A stretch of 64,000 nt of DNA. It comes from Sphingobacterium thalpophilum. GTDB lineage: Bacteria > Bacteroidota > Bacteroidia > Sphingobacteriales > Sphingobacteriaceae. The position numbers and the translations under genes are program-made. The notes under the pieces were generated by a model. That model was not told where the DNA came from, ran no database searches, and saw nothing but the letters and a program-made list of their open reading frames with translations. Shown here one piece after another: positions 1 to 10,706 of this stretch (the stretch's first letter is position 1; the number at the start of each line of letters is the position of its first letter). The stretch is taken from the NCBI RefSeq assembly GCF_038396785.1, contig NZ_CP151087.1, positions 3,038,001 through 3,102,000 of the forward strand, written 5' to 3'.

Positions 1-31
1 TACAGGAGACAGAAAAATCTTCTCCTATTTC

Positions 32-1791
32 TTAATCGTCCCAGCCACTATTTTGTGTCAAGGCTGTGTTTCGTTCCCGTTCCACTTGTGGAATTGGCCA
101 TGTATAGAGCTGATCACCTCTCCAGTCATACGGAGAAACGACTCCTCCCCATGCTTGCTTAATGCCGTTTCCTGTGTAAAAGGATGTTTCTTTCAATGTA
201 TTCCAACGCAACTCATCAAAATAGATAACACCTTCACACATCAACTCACGACGGCGTTCTTCACGAATTTCTTTCCGAAGATCCTGCTCACCAATTCCTA
301 ACGATAACTCTCCAACTCCTGCACGCTTTCTGACCTCATTTACCTTAAGCACAGCTTCGCCTGGTTTTTTCGACTCATTCAATGCCTCCGCCCATAACAA
401 AAGGATATCCGCATAACGCATGACGATATAATCATATGCGCCAGCTTCTCTGTTTGGGATACCTGGATTAGCACCTTCGTAAACAAACTTACGTGGGTAG
501 TAGTAAAAATCAGTGACGATATGCGTCCTCAAATCAAACACGCCACCAAACTCCTGTCTATATGGCCATCTAGAAGTAAAGGTTTGATCTGTTGCACCAT
601 TGGCTCCCACAAATGTAGAATATGGTAGAATGACATTGCTAGCTAATCTAGGATCACGATCTTCATAGGCTTTCTTCAGGCGTTCTTCATTACCGGTAGG
701 CAAATACAAAGACATATCAAGCTTGTTTGTCGTCCGTTTTTCTATATTCGATATTTCAGTAGCAGTCAAATTATTCCGAAGGAAAAACACCTCCCTTTGG
801 CCCGGTGCCATCTGATTATAGCCTGGCAAGTAATCGTCCCAATTAAACTTAGATCCATCTTTGCGTTGATAGCGGTCTGCCGCATCAGGGTGTACTAAAT
901 AAGTATTCCAATTGGATCCAAATGCTGAGCGCGACCCAAATCTGAACTGATAATCCGAACCGTATCCTGCCAATGCGATATTCTGAATACTAAATATAAT
1001 CTCCGGACTTTGTTCATTATCTCCTTTAAATAGAGATGCATAATCGCTAAATAAACTGTGTCCCAAGCTTTTGACTTGTTCGAAATCAGCGATTGCTTTT
1101 GCCCACTCTTTTGTATACATATAAGCCTTGCCACGGAGCGCATAAGCGGCAGATTTTGTCACCCTACCAAAGTTTGCATTTCCTTTATCATAGCGATTTG
1201 GTAACTGAGCTTCGTTGATACAATCCGTGAGATCTTTAATGATAAAGCTCCAAACTTCCTGTTCAGTATTCCTTGGTTTATCAACTTTGTCCCATTCGAT
1301 TGGATCGGTATAAATAGGCACTCCTTTATACAACTGATTCAATCGATAATAGTAATAGGCGCGTAAGAATTTTACTTCTGCAGTTAATTTAGCCTTTTTC
1401 TCTGCTCCCACTGGTGACACATTGGCTATCCCATAGATCGCATTATTGCTCCGATGAACACCTTCATATAAATTTTGCCAAGTGGATGAAAAAATCCCCG
1501 ATGAACTTGTTGCCGTTGCATTCATCAAGGTGAATTATCCCGGCCATGGAGAGTAACATAGGAATCATATACATAAAGCATCTGACCGAGGCGCAAACCT
1601 TGATATACACCATTTACACCTTGGTCCGTAAGGTTTTCAGTTAGCCACATATTATTGGTCAATACCTGTGTTTTAGGTACTGTATCCAATAAATCCTTCT
1701 GACAAGCAGAAAACAATGTTGCTGAACCGAGAGTCACGCTAAGCAATATTTTTTTACTCCACAAATTATATTTTTTTATATTATTTTTCAT
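32..1791 (-). pseudogene. susD: SusD/RagB-family outer-membrane glycan-binding lipoprotein, frameshifted
   Basis: SusD-type lipoproteins cap SusC transporters and bind glycans at the cell surface. The N-terminal part starts at 1791 (ATG) with a lipoprotein signal ending in LFSAC and reads about 88 residues to a double stop at 1522-1527. The other 490 or so residues lie in another frame from about 1528, carry typical SusD features (TPR-like helices, LRAYYYYRLNQLYKGVP, YADILLLWAEALNE, RREL motif) and run to a stop at 32-34. Adding one T at the junction (cct-tga becomes cct-ttg-atg) restores a continuous SusD protein of about 580 residues. The lesion is therefore a 1-bp deletion in a short T run. 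It lies just after susC (13 bp gap) in the usual susCD order. It could be a true mutation, phase variation or a sequencing error. Family identity is firm; functional state is uncertain. Confidence 0.88.
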
Positions 1792-1804
1792 AATCTTTCT
1801 CTTT

Positions 1805-4800
1805 TTAGAATCCAATATTCAAACCAAAAGCAAACTGTTTCATTGTTGGATATTCTGCTCCTGCACCAACTTCTGGATCTAACCCCGGAAAATCAGTAAA
1901 CATCAATAGGTTCTCTCCAGAGAAAAATACCCTTAAACTACGTACTTTAACTTTTTCAGTTAGTTTCTTATCAAACGTATAACCTATTTGCAAATTTCTA
2001 AGCTTTAAAAAATTTGCATTATACAACCAATAATCGCTTGCCTGATTATTGATATTTTCTGCAGAAGTTCCGTATTTCAATCTAGGGAAATATCCATTTT
2101 GATTGGTACGTGGATCATTTGGTGCCGCCGGGTTATAGAAATAATGGTCATCTGCAATACGAGTGGTTACCTGGTTACCAAGGATCAACACATTGTTATT
2201 ATAACCAGCATCTGTCCAATAATACTGTCCTCCAGCCTCTCCTGCCCAAATCATAGACATATCAAGACCTTTATAAGAGAATCCGAGATTAAATCCATAG
2301 ATATATTTAGGACTTGTCGACGTTCCGGTAAAGTACTGGTCGGCATTATTTCCATAAATACCATCTCCGTTCAGATCGGCATAGATCAAGTCTCCATAAT
2401 ACATCCGTGCATTCGAACCATAGCTATCCGCAATGGCTTGGGATGAGGTTACAAAAGAATAACCAGCAGCTTTCATCGCTTTTGCCCACTCGTAATCCTG
2501 ATCCGTACGGATCATCCCTGTAGTAGGTCCACCGTTAACATTGACGGATCCGTCGGAATTAAAATAACTACCATTTCCTCTATATACTTGACGTAAATAG
2601 AATTCATCCAACTGGTATCCCTCAAGTCTTCGGTTTACACCACCTGTAGATACATCACCTAAATTAGTCTGCCATACCATTTTTCCCGTTCCGTCATCAA
2701 CCATACCTTGAACCAGCTTACCCTCGTATTCCATAACTTTATTTTTATTATACGAGAAATTACCACCAATGTTATAACTGAAATCCCCGATCTTATCCCG
2801 CCAGTTCAGGTTAAGCTCAATTCCTTTATTACGCATAGCGGCCTGGTTATAAAAGGGAGCACTAGCAGTACCCGCAGTAATTGGCATCTGCGCTGTACGA
2901 ATAATATTTGAAGTTTTACGATCGTATAAACTTAGTTCCACGGATGCGCGTCGGTTTAATGTTGCAAATTCCAATCCAAGCTCCTTATTTTCGGAATCTT
3001 CCCATTGCAACAAGTTATTGCCAAAACGTGACAATCTAAGACCATTAGCCTGCGCGCCGTTGAAAGAATAACCTACCTGGCCATACACACCATGCCATCC
3101 ATATACGTTCAGATCGTCTCCGCCATCATTCCCTAATTTACCCCACGATCCACGAATTTTAATATCTTGCAAATAAGGATCTACCGCCTTCATAAATGAT
3201 TCCTTAGACAATATATATCCTAACGAAACAGAAGGGAAAGTACCATATTTCTTGCCAAGACCAAATTTTGATGAACCATCTCGGCGTAAACTAAATTCGG
3301 CTAAATATTTCCCATCATAATCGTAGCTAAAGCGACCGAAAAAAGAACGCATGGAGTTATCAGATTCTGCGCCGGAGATGCTATTCATCTCGGTTCCTGT
3401 ACCGATATTAGTAATGGTAGCATCTATCAATCCTTTTGTAGAAGCACTAAATCCAGAATCGTTGTAATAAAATTCATTATGACCAACTAATGCACCAATC
3501 GTATGTTTACCAATCGTCGTGTTATAACGCAATACGTTATCAAAAGATTTTCTGTAAATTTTATTATAGGACTGTCCAGTCGTCGAGGTCGCAAGGTTAA
3601 CAGGAGTCGACGTAATCGTCATGGTTGAAAAGTCATACCGTGGTGACGGATCAGACCAGGTTTTCACTTCATCAAATCGGCTCTGGTAATTAAATTTCGT
3701 TTCAAATGTCAAACCCTTCCAAAGTTTAACATTTGCAAATAAGGTTGCGTTGAGCCGTGTACGTTCATTACTTCCTTTATTATCGTAAAGGTAGGTCAAT
3801 AAATTGTTCAGCTGAGATGATTCTCCGGAGCTGAGCACAGCGCTTCCAAACTTACTGTCATACATTGGGTAAATACCTGGTGTAGTTTGCCGCAAAAAAT
3901 TATACAGATTGGCATCTGAAGCCATAGAACGTTCTTCTTTAACAACAAATGTCTGTGTACCCACGGTCAGGAAGTTGGTAACATCTGTCTCCAGATTCAC
4001 CCGCCCTTCATAGCGTTTCATCCCTGTATTGTGCATAATGCCAGGGTTATCCTGTATTCTTCTAGATAGATTGTAGCGGATATTTTCACTCCCCCCCAAA
4101 ACACTGACATTATGACTTTTTAACCAGGCATTCTCATAAATCCAATCGCCCCAGTTTGTATTGGGATATGCGACATAATTTGGTATGCCCTGAGCAGTCA
4201 AACCATTTGGATCAGCATTTGCCGCCGTCCAGGTATCAATAGCACTTTGCGTATATGGGCCTTTCTCGCCGATATTTTCTGCGGCCTCTTGAAACAAGCT
4301 CATATGTCTCAAATAATCGCTTACAAATTCAGGCTTTGCGCTTGGCGTTGTTCTCGAAAACAAACCTGAATATTTTATTTGCGGCGCTTGTCCGCCTTTT
4401 CCTTTCTTTGTTGTAATGACAATAACTCCATTCGCGGCCCGCGCACCATAGATAGCTGCCGAAGACGCGTCTTTTAATACTGATATTGTTTCAATATCTT
4501 CCGGATTTACTGCATCCATTACCCCCTGAATACCGTCAATAATGACAAGAGCATCATTATTGTTCATGGTACCTGTACCGCGTACGCGAATGGTTGCTCC
4601 ATCACTACCAGGCTTACCATTACCGACTTTGACTTGGACACCGGCTGCAAGCCCCGAAAGTGCCGAAGATACGTTCGTTACCGCTCTACTTTCAAGCTTC
4701 TTGCCATCAATCGTCGCAACCGACCCTAACAATTTCGCCTTCTTCTGTTGTCCGTACCCCACGACTACAACTTCATCAATGGCAGCACTTGTACCATCCA

Positions 4801-5086
4801 TAGTTACATTGACGACATTACGTCCATTGACAACAACTTCCTGATTTTGATAACCGATATAGGAAACGACAATTGTTGCATTGGAGCCAACTGACAATGA
4901 ATAGGTACCGTTTGCATTTGTAGAAGTAGAAACACTTCCACCCTTTTCTCGAATCGTTACACCCGATAAAGGTGCTCCTTGACAGTCTGTAATCCGCCCC
5001 GTAATTGAAATTTTCTGTTGTGCCATACTCGCACCCACAGTAAACATCATCATAGCAGACAGTCCAACTTTGTAAAACTTTGCCAT
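1805..5086 (-). CDS. susC: SusC/RagA-family TonB-dependent outer-membrane transporter
   Basis: TonB-dependent beta-barrel that imports oligosaccharides together with its SusD partner. The 1093-residue product has a signal peptide (residues 1-22, ending ASMAQ), an N-terminal carboxypeptidase-like domain (about 25-95, ITGRITDCQGAPLSGVTI), the DEVVVVGYGQQKK TonB-box/linker region around 105, and a plug with the SusC signature NPEDIETISVLKDASSAAIY followed by GARAANGVIVITTKKG. The rest is barrel, ending in the aromatic FAFGLNIGF expected of outer-membrane barrels. Length is usual for the family. The gene is intact although its partner susD and the divergent regulator are both broken, so the import function is in doubt. 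The substrate cannot be read from the sequence. Confidence 0.95.
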   Translation of the reverse strand: MAKFYKVGLSAMMMFTVGASMAQQKISITGRITDCQGAPLSGVTIREKGGSVSTSTNANGTYSLSVGSNATIVVSYIGYQNQEVVVNGRNVVNVTMDGTSAAIDEVVVVGYGQQKKAKLLGSVATIDGKKLESRAVTNVSSALSGLAAGVQVKVGNGKPGSDGATIRVRGTGTMNNNDALVIIDGIQGVMDAVNPEDIETISVLKDASSAAIYGARAANGVIVITTKKGKGGQAPQIKYSGLFSRTTPSAKPEFVSDYLRHMSLFQEAAENIGEKGPYTQSAIDTWTAANADPNGLTAQGIPNYVAYPNTNWGDWIYENAWLKSHNVSVLGGSENIRYNLSRRIQDNPGIMHNTGMKRYEGRVNLETDVTNFLTVGTQTFVVKEERSMASDANLYNFLRQTTPGIYPMYDSKFGSAVLSSGESSQLNNLLTYLYDNKGSNERTRLNATLFANVKLWKGLTFETKFNYQSRFDEVKTWSDPSPRYDFSTMTITSTPVNLATSTTGQSYNKIYRKSFDNVLRYNTTIGKHTIGALVGHNEFYYNDSGFSASTKGLIDATITNIGTGTEMNSISGAESDNSMRSFFGRFSYDYDGKYLAEFSLRRDGSSKFGLGKKYGTFPSVSLGYILSKESFMKAVDPYLQDIKIRGSWGKLGNDGGDDLNVYGWHGVYGQVGYSFNGAQANGLRLSRFGNNLLQWEDSENKELGLEFATLNRRASVELSLYDRKTSNIIRTAQMPITAGTASAPFYNQAAMRNKGIELNLNWRDKIGDFSYNIGGNFSYNKNKVMEYEGKLVQGMVDDGTGKMVWQTNLGDVSTGGVNRRLEGYQLDEFYLRQVYRGNGSYFNSDGSVNVNGGPTTGMIRTDQDYEWAKAMKAAGYSFVTSSQAIADSYGSNARMYYGDLIYADLNGDGIYGNNADQYFTGTSTSPKYIYGFNLGFSYKGLDMSMIWAGEAGGQYYWTDAGYNNNVLILGNQVTTRIADDHYFYNPAAPNDPRTNQNGYFPRLKYGTSAENINNQASDYWLYNANFLKLRNLQIGYTFDKKLTEKVKVRSLRVFFSGENLLMFTDFPGLDPEVGAGAEYPTMKQFAFGLNIGF

Positions 5087-5195
5087 ACTTTAGGAAATTA
5101 GTTTTATAATAAAAATTGGTTGTTTAATAGGTCAAAGATGAGTCTATAAGCAAATTAAGAGGGGTGAAATTCATAAATATTTGGGGGTAAAATCT

Positions 5196-5203
5196 TAAAT
5201 TTG
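5196..5203 (+). promoter_or_regulatory. Possible -7 box (TAAATTTG) of the hybrid regulator gene
   Basis: Exact match to the Bacteroidetes -7 consensus TAnnTTTG, 19 bp before the ATG at 5223. No TTTG is found at the right -33 distance, so the call rests on one box. A GGGGTA/TACCCC inverted pair flanks it (about 5184-5190 and 5211-5216). Confidence 0.3.
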
Positions 5204-5222
5204 ACACAAATACCCCATAACC

Positions 5223-8200
5223 ATGAGCATACTACCTATTTTATCGAGACATTTTTTACTGCTGATATCCATCATTTCCATTGGTCATGCCCAGAATCTG
5301 AAATTTGAGACACTGAGCCAGGAGAACGTATTGGATAAACAGGCGGTATTAACAATTGCTCAAGATAAACAAGGTAAACTGTGGTTCGGTGGCGGAGCCA
5401 ACCTTTTTGTCTATGACTCCCAAAATATCACCAATATCCTCGTACAGGATACGGTATTTAAAAAGGTAGATTACATTAACAAGATTGCCATCAACGCAAA
5501 TAATGCCCTTTTTATTGCTACAGCAACGCAGTTATTTATTTTCGACATCGACAAACGTAAAGCCGTATTTAAACAGGGAAAACCTTTTCAGGAAAAAATT
5601 GCTGTTACCGACATTCAGTTTCTTTCAGACCAGATATTTTTGTGCACTGACAAAGGACTCTATCAGGCTGTCCCGACAGCTGGCACCTACAATCTCAAGA
5701 AAATTCTTGACCGTCCGCGGGTGCAATCCATTATTCAAACTAGCCCCAACAACTATATAATAGCCAGTTACAATGGCATAGAATCTTTTTCATTGCAAAA
5801 TAATCAGGTCCTCCATATCCAGAATCTGATACTGCCTGCGCTCCCTTTAAAAGAACGTATTTTCTGTGCCCTATATCTCCATAAAAACATCCTGTGGGTT
5901 GGCACAAAATTGCATGGAATATTCCAATATAACTTCGCTGATAAAAAATGGAATAACTTAACAGAAACAAATAGCAATCTGCTCAGCAATAACATCCGGA
6001 AAATTGTCCCAACTAAACAGGGAGACCTGCTGATCGGTACATTAAAAGGACTCTCCATCTTTAATGGGGCACCACATTTCTTAAACTATAAACATAATAC
6101 CTCCGTCAAAAACTCATTGAGTCAAAATTCAATCTATGATATTTTTATTGATCGACAACAGATCACCTGGATAGGAACTTATTTCGGCGGAATCAATGCC
6201 ATCTACCCCGAACTGATCCCCATACAGCATTACTCAACACGTTCGCGTCCTGGTCTCAGCCTCAATAGTGATATCACCGGTAGCTTCGCCGAATCAGACA
6301 ATGCCTATTGGATAGGAACGGAGGAAGAGGGAATCAACAAAATTGACAAAAGAACAGAAACGACCTCTCCTTTGTCAAAATTGACCCGGTCAAACCTGAT
6401 CAAGGATCTATATGTTAGAGATAACAAAATTTATGCGGCACAGTATGGCGGGGGCTACTCCATTATCGATGCACAATCTGGAAACACACAACACTTTTAC
6501 CTGGAAAAAGATGTCTTGAATCTCAAAAACAATATTTATAGCATTTACGTCGATCCCGTACATCGCATTTACCTCGGAACCAATAAAGGGCTTTACATCG
6601 TCGATCCTGGAAAACCTGCAGCGTATAACGCTGCATTAAAAACAGGTACAATTGATGATATCCAAGCGGACAATAAACAGCAGACTTATTTTCTCAGAGG
6701 AGGTACACTTTTTCGCAAAAAACCGAATGAATCAAACATAAACCCAATAAAACAGCTGGATACATTAACGCTAGGTGGGTTTTATGTTCATCCGAACGGG
6801 GACATCTGGCTGACATCCAAAGAATACTTATATCATTTTGATCAGCATGATCAATTAACCAAGGTCTCTCGCTTTCCGAACAATTCGCTAGGCTGGCCCA
6901 TCTTTGTGAACAATCAGGTATGGCTTACCAGTAAAAATGGATTAATATGCTATAATCCCAAAACAAAACATAGCTACCTCCTGAGTCAATATGACGGTTT
7001 ACCGGTCAAAAATCTACTTGGAGCCAAAGTCTTTGCCAGCAAAACAGGAACACTATTCGTCACAACACTCAATGGTGTAGTTGCCATGGATACCCGAACA
7101 ATAACTTTCAATCAGACTATCCCCGAGGTACTTTTCCGAAATATCTTTCTCGAAGAGACACCCTTGAACTACGGACGGCTTCAGAAAACGACCGATCACA
7201 ACAGCTATCAGCTCAAACTCCGACATGATGAAAACTTTGTTACGATTAATTTCTCAGGTTCTAATTTCATCAAACCACAAAAGAATAGATACCGATATAA
7301 GCTTGATGGCTTTGACAAGGATTGGGTTGAAACAAGTACTCCGTCAATACGATATACCAATATTCCAGTCGGAATGCATACTTTGACCATATTCGCCAGT
7401 AACAACGATGGCATTTGGAGCAGTATACCCCTACGGATCAATATCGATATTAAACCTCCCTTTTGGAGAACCTGGTGGGCCTATCTGTTGTATGCCGGCT
7501 TGTTTACCTTGGGTGTACATTTTGTCATCAAGTTTGTTGTCGAACGTGAGATGTTGATCAATTCAGAACGGGAACAGGAAAAGAAAATAAAATTCTTTAC
7601 ACAGATATCGCACGAAATTCGCACACCGTTGACTTTGATTACAGCTCCATTAGACGAAATTATTTCCGAAACGGCCAATCTGACTTCTACACAAAACAAA
7701 GTAAAACGGATAAAAAAGAATGCCAGTAAGCTCCTTGGTGTTATCAACGAGCTGCTGGACTTTAAAAAATTCGATGACAAACACTTTGTACTGAAGAAAA
7801 CCGACATCTCTTTTAGAGAATACATAGAAGACACGTTCTACCTACTGAATGACCTTGCCAAAACAAAACATCTCAACTATTATATACGTCAGTTGGACGC
7901 AGTAGGATTACAATCCATTGATACCCTGCAGTTTGATAAAGTGATGTTTAATCTACTATCCAATGCCATCAAATATACACCCGAATATGGTACGGTTTAC
8001 CTTGAGCTGATCGAAAGCGATGACTCATTTTCCATAAACATAGTTGATAATGGCATTGGTATTGCCACAGGCAATCAGTTCAAAATATTTGAAGAATACT
8101 ATCGTGAAGAACAAGCTAATGATGCAATCGGCACAGGCATTGGATTGGCACTTACCAAACAAATTGTGCAGCAACACAACGGAGACATTCGTTGTTTTTC

Positions 8201-9098
8201 GAAGGAGGATGAAAAAGGAAAATGGACAATATTTACCATAAACCTACCGAAACAAGCTGGCGAGAAAATAGAGCCGCAAGCGGTAGATATCCTTGCAAAA
8301 GAAACAGAAGACATTAGCATACACAGACTAGGCACATTCGACACTTCCTTGCAACAAACGATTTTAATTGTAGAAGACAATAAAGAATTGTTAGCAACAG
8401 TTGTCAATCTATTTCAGGATACCTACACAGTCATTACAGCAGGTAATGGTGAAGAGGCTCTTCCCAAGGCATTGGAATATATCCCTGATCTGATTATTTC
8501 GGATCTAATGATGCCTTATATGGATGGTGCTTAACTCTGCCGAGCTATTAAAACAAATATGGCGACAAGCCATATTCCGTTCATTTTGTTGACTGCCGTA
8601 ACAGACACCCATTCACAAACCTTAGCCCTGGAACACGGTGCAAATATCTATTTAACAAAACCCTTCGACAATAAACAGCTATTCCTTTCTGCTCAAAATC
8701 TCCTGGCTATCAGCCAGAAAAAGAGTAGAGAATTTCAGGTCAAAACAGCTTCATTCGACAATGAGCTTGATGCACAATTCATCTTATCCCTAAATGAATT
8801 GATCGAAGCTAATATCCAGTCAGCTGGCTTTGATGTTAATTATATATCGCGTACAATGGGAATGAGCGCACCAATTCTCTATCGCAAGTTGAAGGCCATA
8901 TCCAATTTGTCACTCAACAATTATGTCAAAACGTATAGGTTAAACAAAGCGAGAGAATTACTGACATCGACCATGAATATCAGTGAAGTGGCTTATACCG
9001 TGGGCTTTTCCGACAGAAAATACTTCAGCAAGGAATTTAAAAAACAGTTTGGATACAATCCATCGGAACAGACCGCGACGTCTAACCAAAGTAGCTAA
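5223..9098 (+). pseudogene. Hybrid two-component system (HTCS) sensor/regulator, interrupted by an in-frame stop
   Basis: HTCS proteins sense glycan fragments in the periplasm and activate the adjacent PUL. Residues 1-23 form a signal peptide (ends GHAQ). Then come periplasmic beta-propeller repeats (LWFGGG, LWVGTKLHGIFQ, TWIGTYFGGINAI), a Y_Y_Y domain (RYRYKLDGFDKDWVE), one membrane helix (WWAYLLYAGLFTLGVHFVI), a histidine kinase (HEIRTPL near residue 796; DNGIGIA) and a receiver beginning ILIVEDNKELL near 1047 with phosphoacceptor in ISDLMMP. Translation stops at TAA 8532-8534 (MDGA-stop). The same frame continues LCRAIK, then ATG 8559, the rest of the receiver and an AraC-type HTH (ISEVAYTVGFSDRKYFSKEFKKQFGYNPSE). 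Homologues usually have MDGxELC here, so GAA to TAA is the likely lesion. As read, the sensor would lack its DNA-binding output. Confidence 0.9.
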
Positions 9099-9157
9099 AC
9101 CCTGCTATATCGAATTGTGGTCTCTATAAAATCCAATAAACTCCGTAAGAGCCAATA

Positions 9158-9192
9158 AAAAGACAGAGGTGGCGTAGCCACCTCTGTCTTTT
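9158..9192. terminator. Rho-independent terminator, bidirectional
   Basis: Perfect 16-bp stem (AAAAGACAGAGGTGGC, 3-nt loop, complement) ending in a short T run on both strands. It lies between the convergent HTCS gene and the GH88 gene and can serve both. Confidence 0.85.
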
Positions 9193-9293
9193 AGCTTTAA
9201 CTGCGCTTTTAATCAAGTTCGAATCTTACTTAAAACAAATCATTTTTTAAACGATCTGATCCCACTAAAATAAGCTTTTAGCTGTTGACAGCC

Positions 9294-10541
9294 TTATTTA
9301 GCAATCTCTTTGATCATTGGTTCGCCCGCCAATAAGCGTTGATATCGGACCAGGGCCTCCACATAATAGTAATCGGCATAGGTCAAAGGCACATCGATTT
9401 CCGAATTCAACGGTAGCGCTCCAACGCTATGTTGTAATATATAACCTCCATTTTGACCATAAGGTGCCATATAAGGTGCTTTCGACAGATTTTTAAGAAT
9501 AGTTTCTGCTTTTTCAAAATAATTCAAAGCTTCGCTCCCTTTTGTATATTGTGAGAGTTCTAACAAAGCAGATGCATATAATGCCGCCGCAGACACATCC
9601 CGCAGATCCTTATTCGGATACATTTTATCTGACTGTGCAATTTTGTCTTTATCAAAATCCCAGTAAGGAACCAAATCAGCAGGCAAATTCGGATTGCTTA
9701 AGATATACTTTGCGATTTGCTGGGCCTGCTTCAAAAATTCTTTCTTCTTTGTCTCGCGATACATCATGGTATAACCATACAGCGCCCATCCCTGCCCTCT
9801 TGACCACGCCGATTCATCAAATGCGCCCTGATGGGTCTTTTTACCAATGGCCTTGCCTGTGTTTTTATCATAATCGATCACATGGTATGAACTATAATCT
9901 TTTCTAAAGTGATTTTTCAAAGTTGTTTCAGCATGAGATACCGCAATATCATAGAATTTTTTATCTCCAGTCATTTTAGACACCTGTGTCAAAAACTCCA
10001 GATTCATCATATTATCGATTATAACCGGATACTGCCATGATCCGTGATCCCAAGAACGGATCGTTTTGGTAATGGGACTATAGCGAGATGCTAAGGAATT
10101 CGCACCGGTGCTGAGTACTGGTCCATACTTTTGCGTATCGCCCGTGAGACGAAGTGCATTTCCGAAACTACAGAATAACATAAACCCTAAATCATGTGTG
10201 CCCTTGTTGTTCTTTTCTTTTTCTAGATAGGTCAATTTCTCGGTTGCTTTCTTTAATAACCCTTCATCTTTGGTGCCTTCATATAAATACAACAATGTCC
10301 CTGGATAAAACCCCGAACACCACCAGCTCGACGAAGAAAATACCTCTTTGCCATTTTCGAAAGTTTTTGGAAACTTCTCTGTCGGAGTTTCGTTCACCAG
10401 GACTTTTATTTGCTTCGCTGCAGCATCTAGCTGCTGCTGAATAAACGCTTTGGATAGATTCGGTTTTGCCGTTTGCGCCTGAACGACAGTCGAAGTACCC
10501 AAAATGGCCAATAATAACACGGAAAGTTGTTTTAATTTCAT
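9294..10541 (-). CDS. GH88-family unsaturated glucuronyl hydrolase
   Basis: Predicted periplasmic or exported enzyme that hydrates the 4,5-unsaturated uronic acid left at the non-reducing end by polysaccharide lyases, releasing it from the oligosaccharide. The 415-residue product has a signal peptide (about 1-23, VVQAQ). The (alpha/alpha)6 barrel carries the family's two acidic residues in THDLGF (Asp117) and IIDNMMN (Asp176), a spacing close to that of characterised Bacillus GH88 enzymes (established knowledge), plus AWSRGQGWALYGY. GH105 is the main alternative, but the sequence looks closer to GH88. It follows the GH95-like gene on the same strand after a 165-bp gap and is probably part of the same locus. 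No polysaccharide lyase is visible in the window, so the lyase partner must lie outside it. Confidence 0.88.
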   Translation of the reverse strand: MKLKQLSVLLLAILGTSTVVQAQTAKPNLSKAFIQQQLDAAAKQIKVLVNETPTEKFPKTFENGKEVFSSSSWWCSGFYPGTLLYLYEGTKDEGLLKKATEKLTYLEKEKNNKGTHDLGFMLFCSFGNALRLTGDTQKYGPVLSTGANSLASRYSPITKTIRSWDHGSWQYPVIIDNMMNLEFLTQVSKMTGDKKFYDIAVSHAETTLKNHFRKDYSSYHVIDYDKNTGKAIGKKTHQGAFDESAWSRGQGWALYGYTMMYRETKKKEFLKQAQQIAKYILSNPNLPADLVPYWDFDKDKIAQSDKMYPNKDLRDVSAAALYASALLELSQYTKGSEALNYFEKAETILKNLSKAPYMAPYGQNGGYILQHSVGALPLNSEIDVPLTYADYYYVEALVRYQRLLAGEPMIKEIAK

Positions 10542-10706
10542 TATTTTCTATTCTTTTATTTTTATTTGGTCAGCGCATTAGCGCTTTAATTCTATACCTA
10601 AATAATCCGCTCTTTTTCTTTATTTCAATTGATCGAGGAATATTAAGCAATTGGCTCAAGGAGCTTGAATATTCAGTTTCAACGTAATTTCTTTAACTTA
10701 CTTTTA

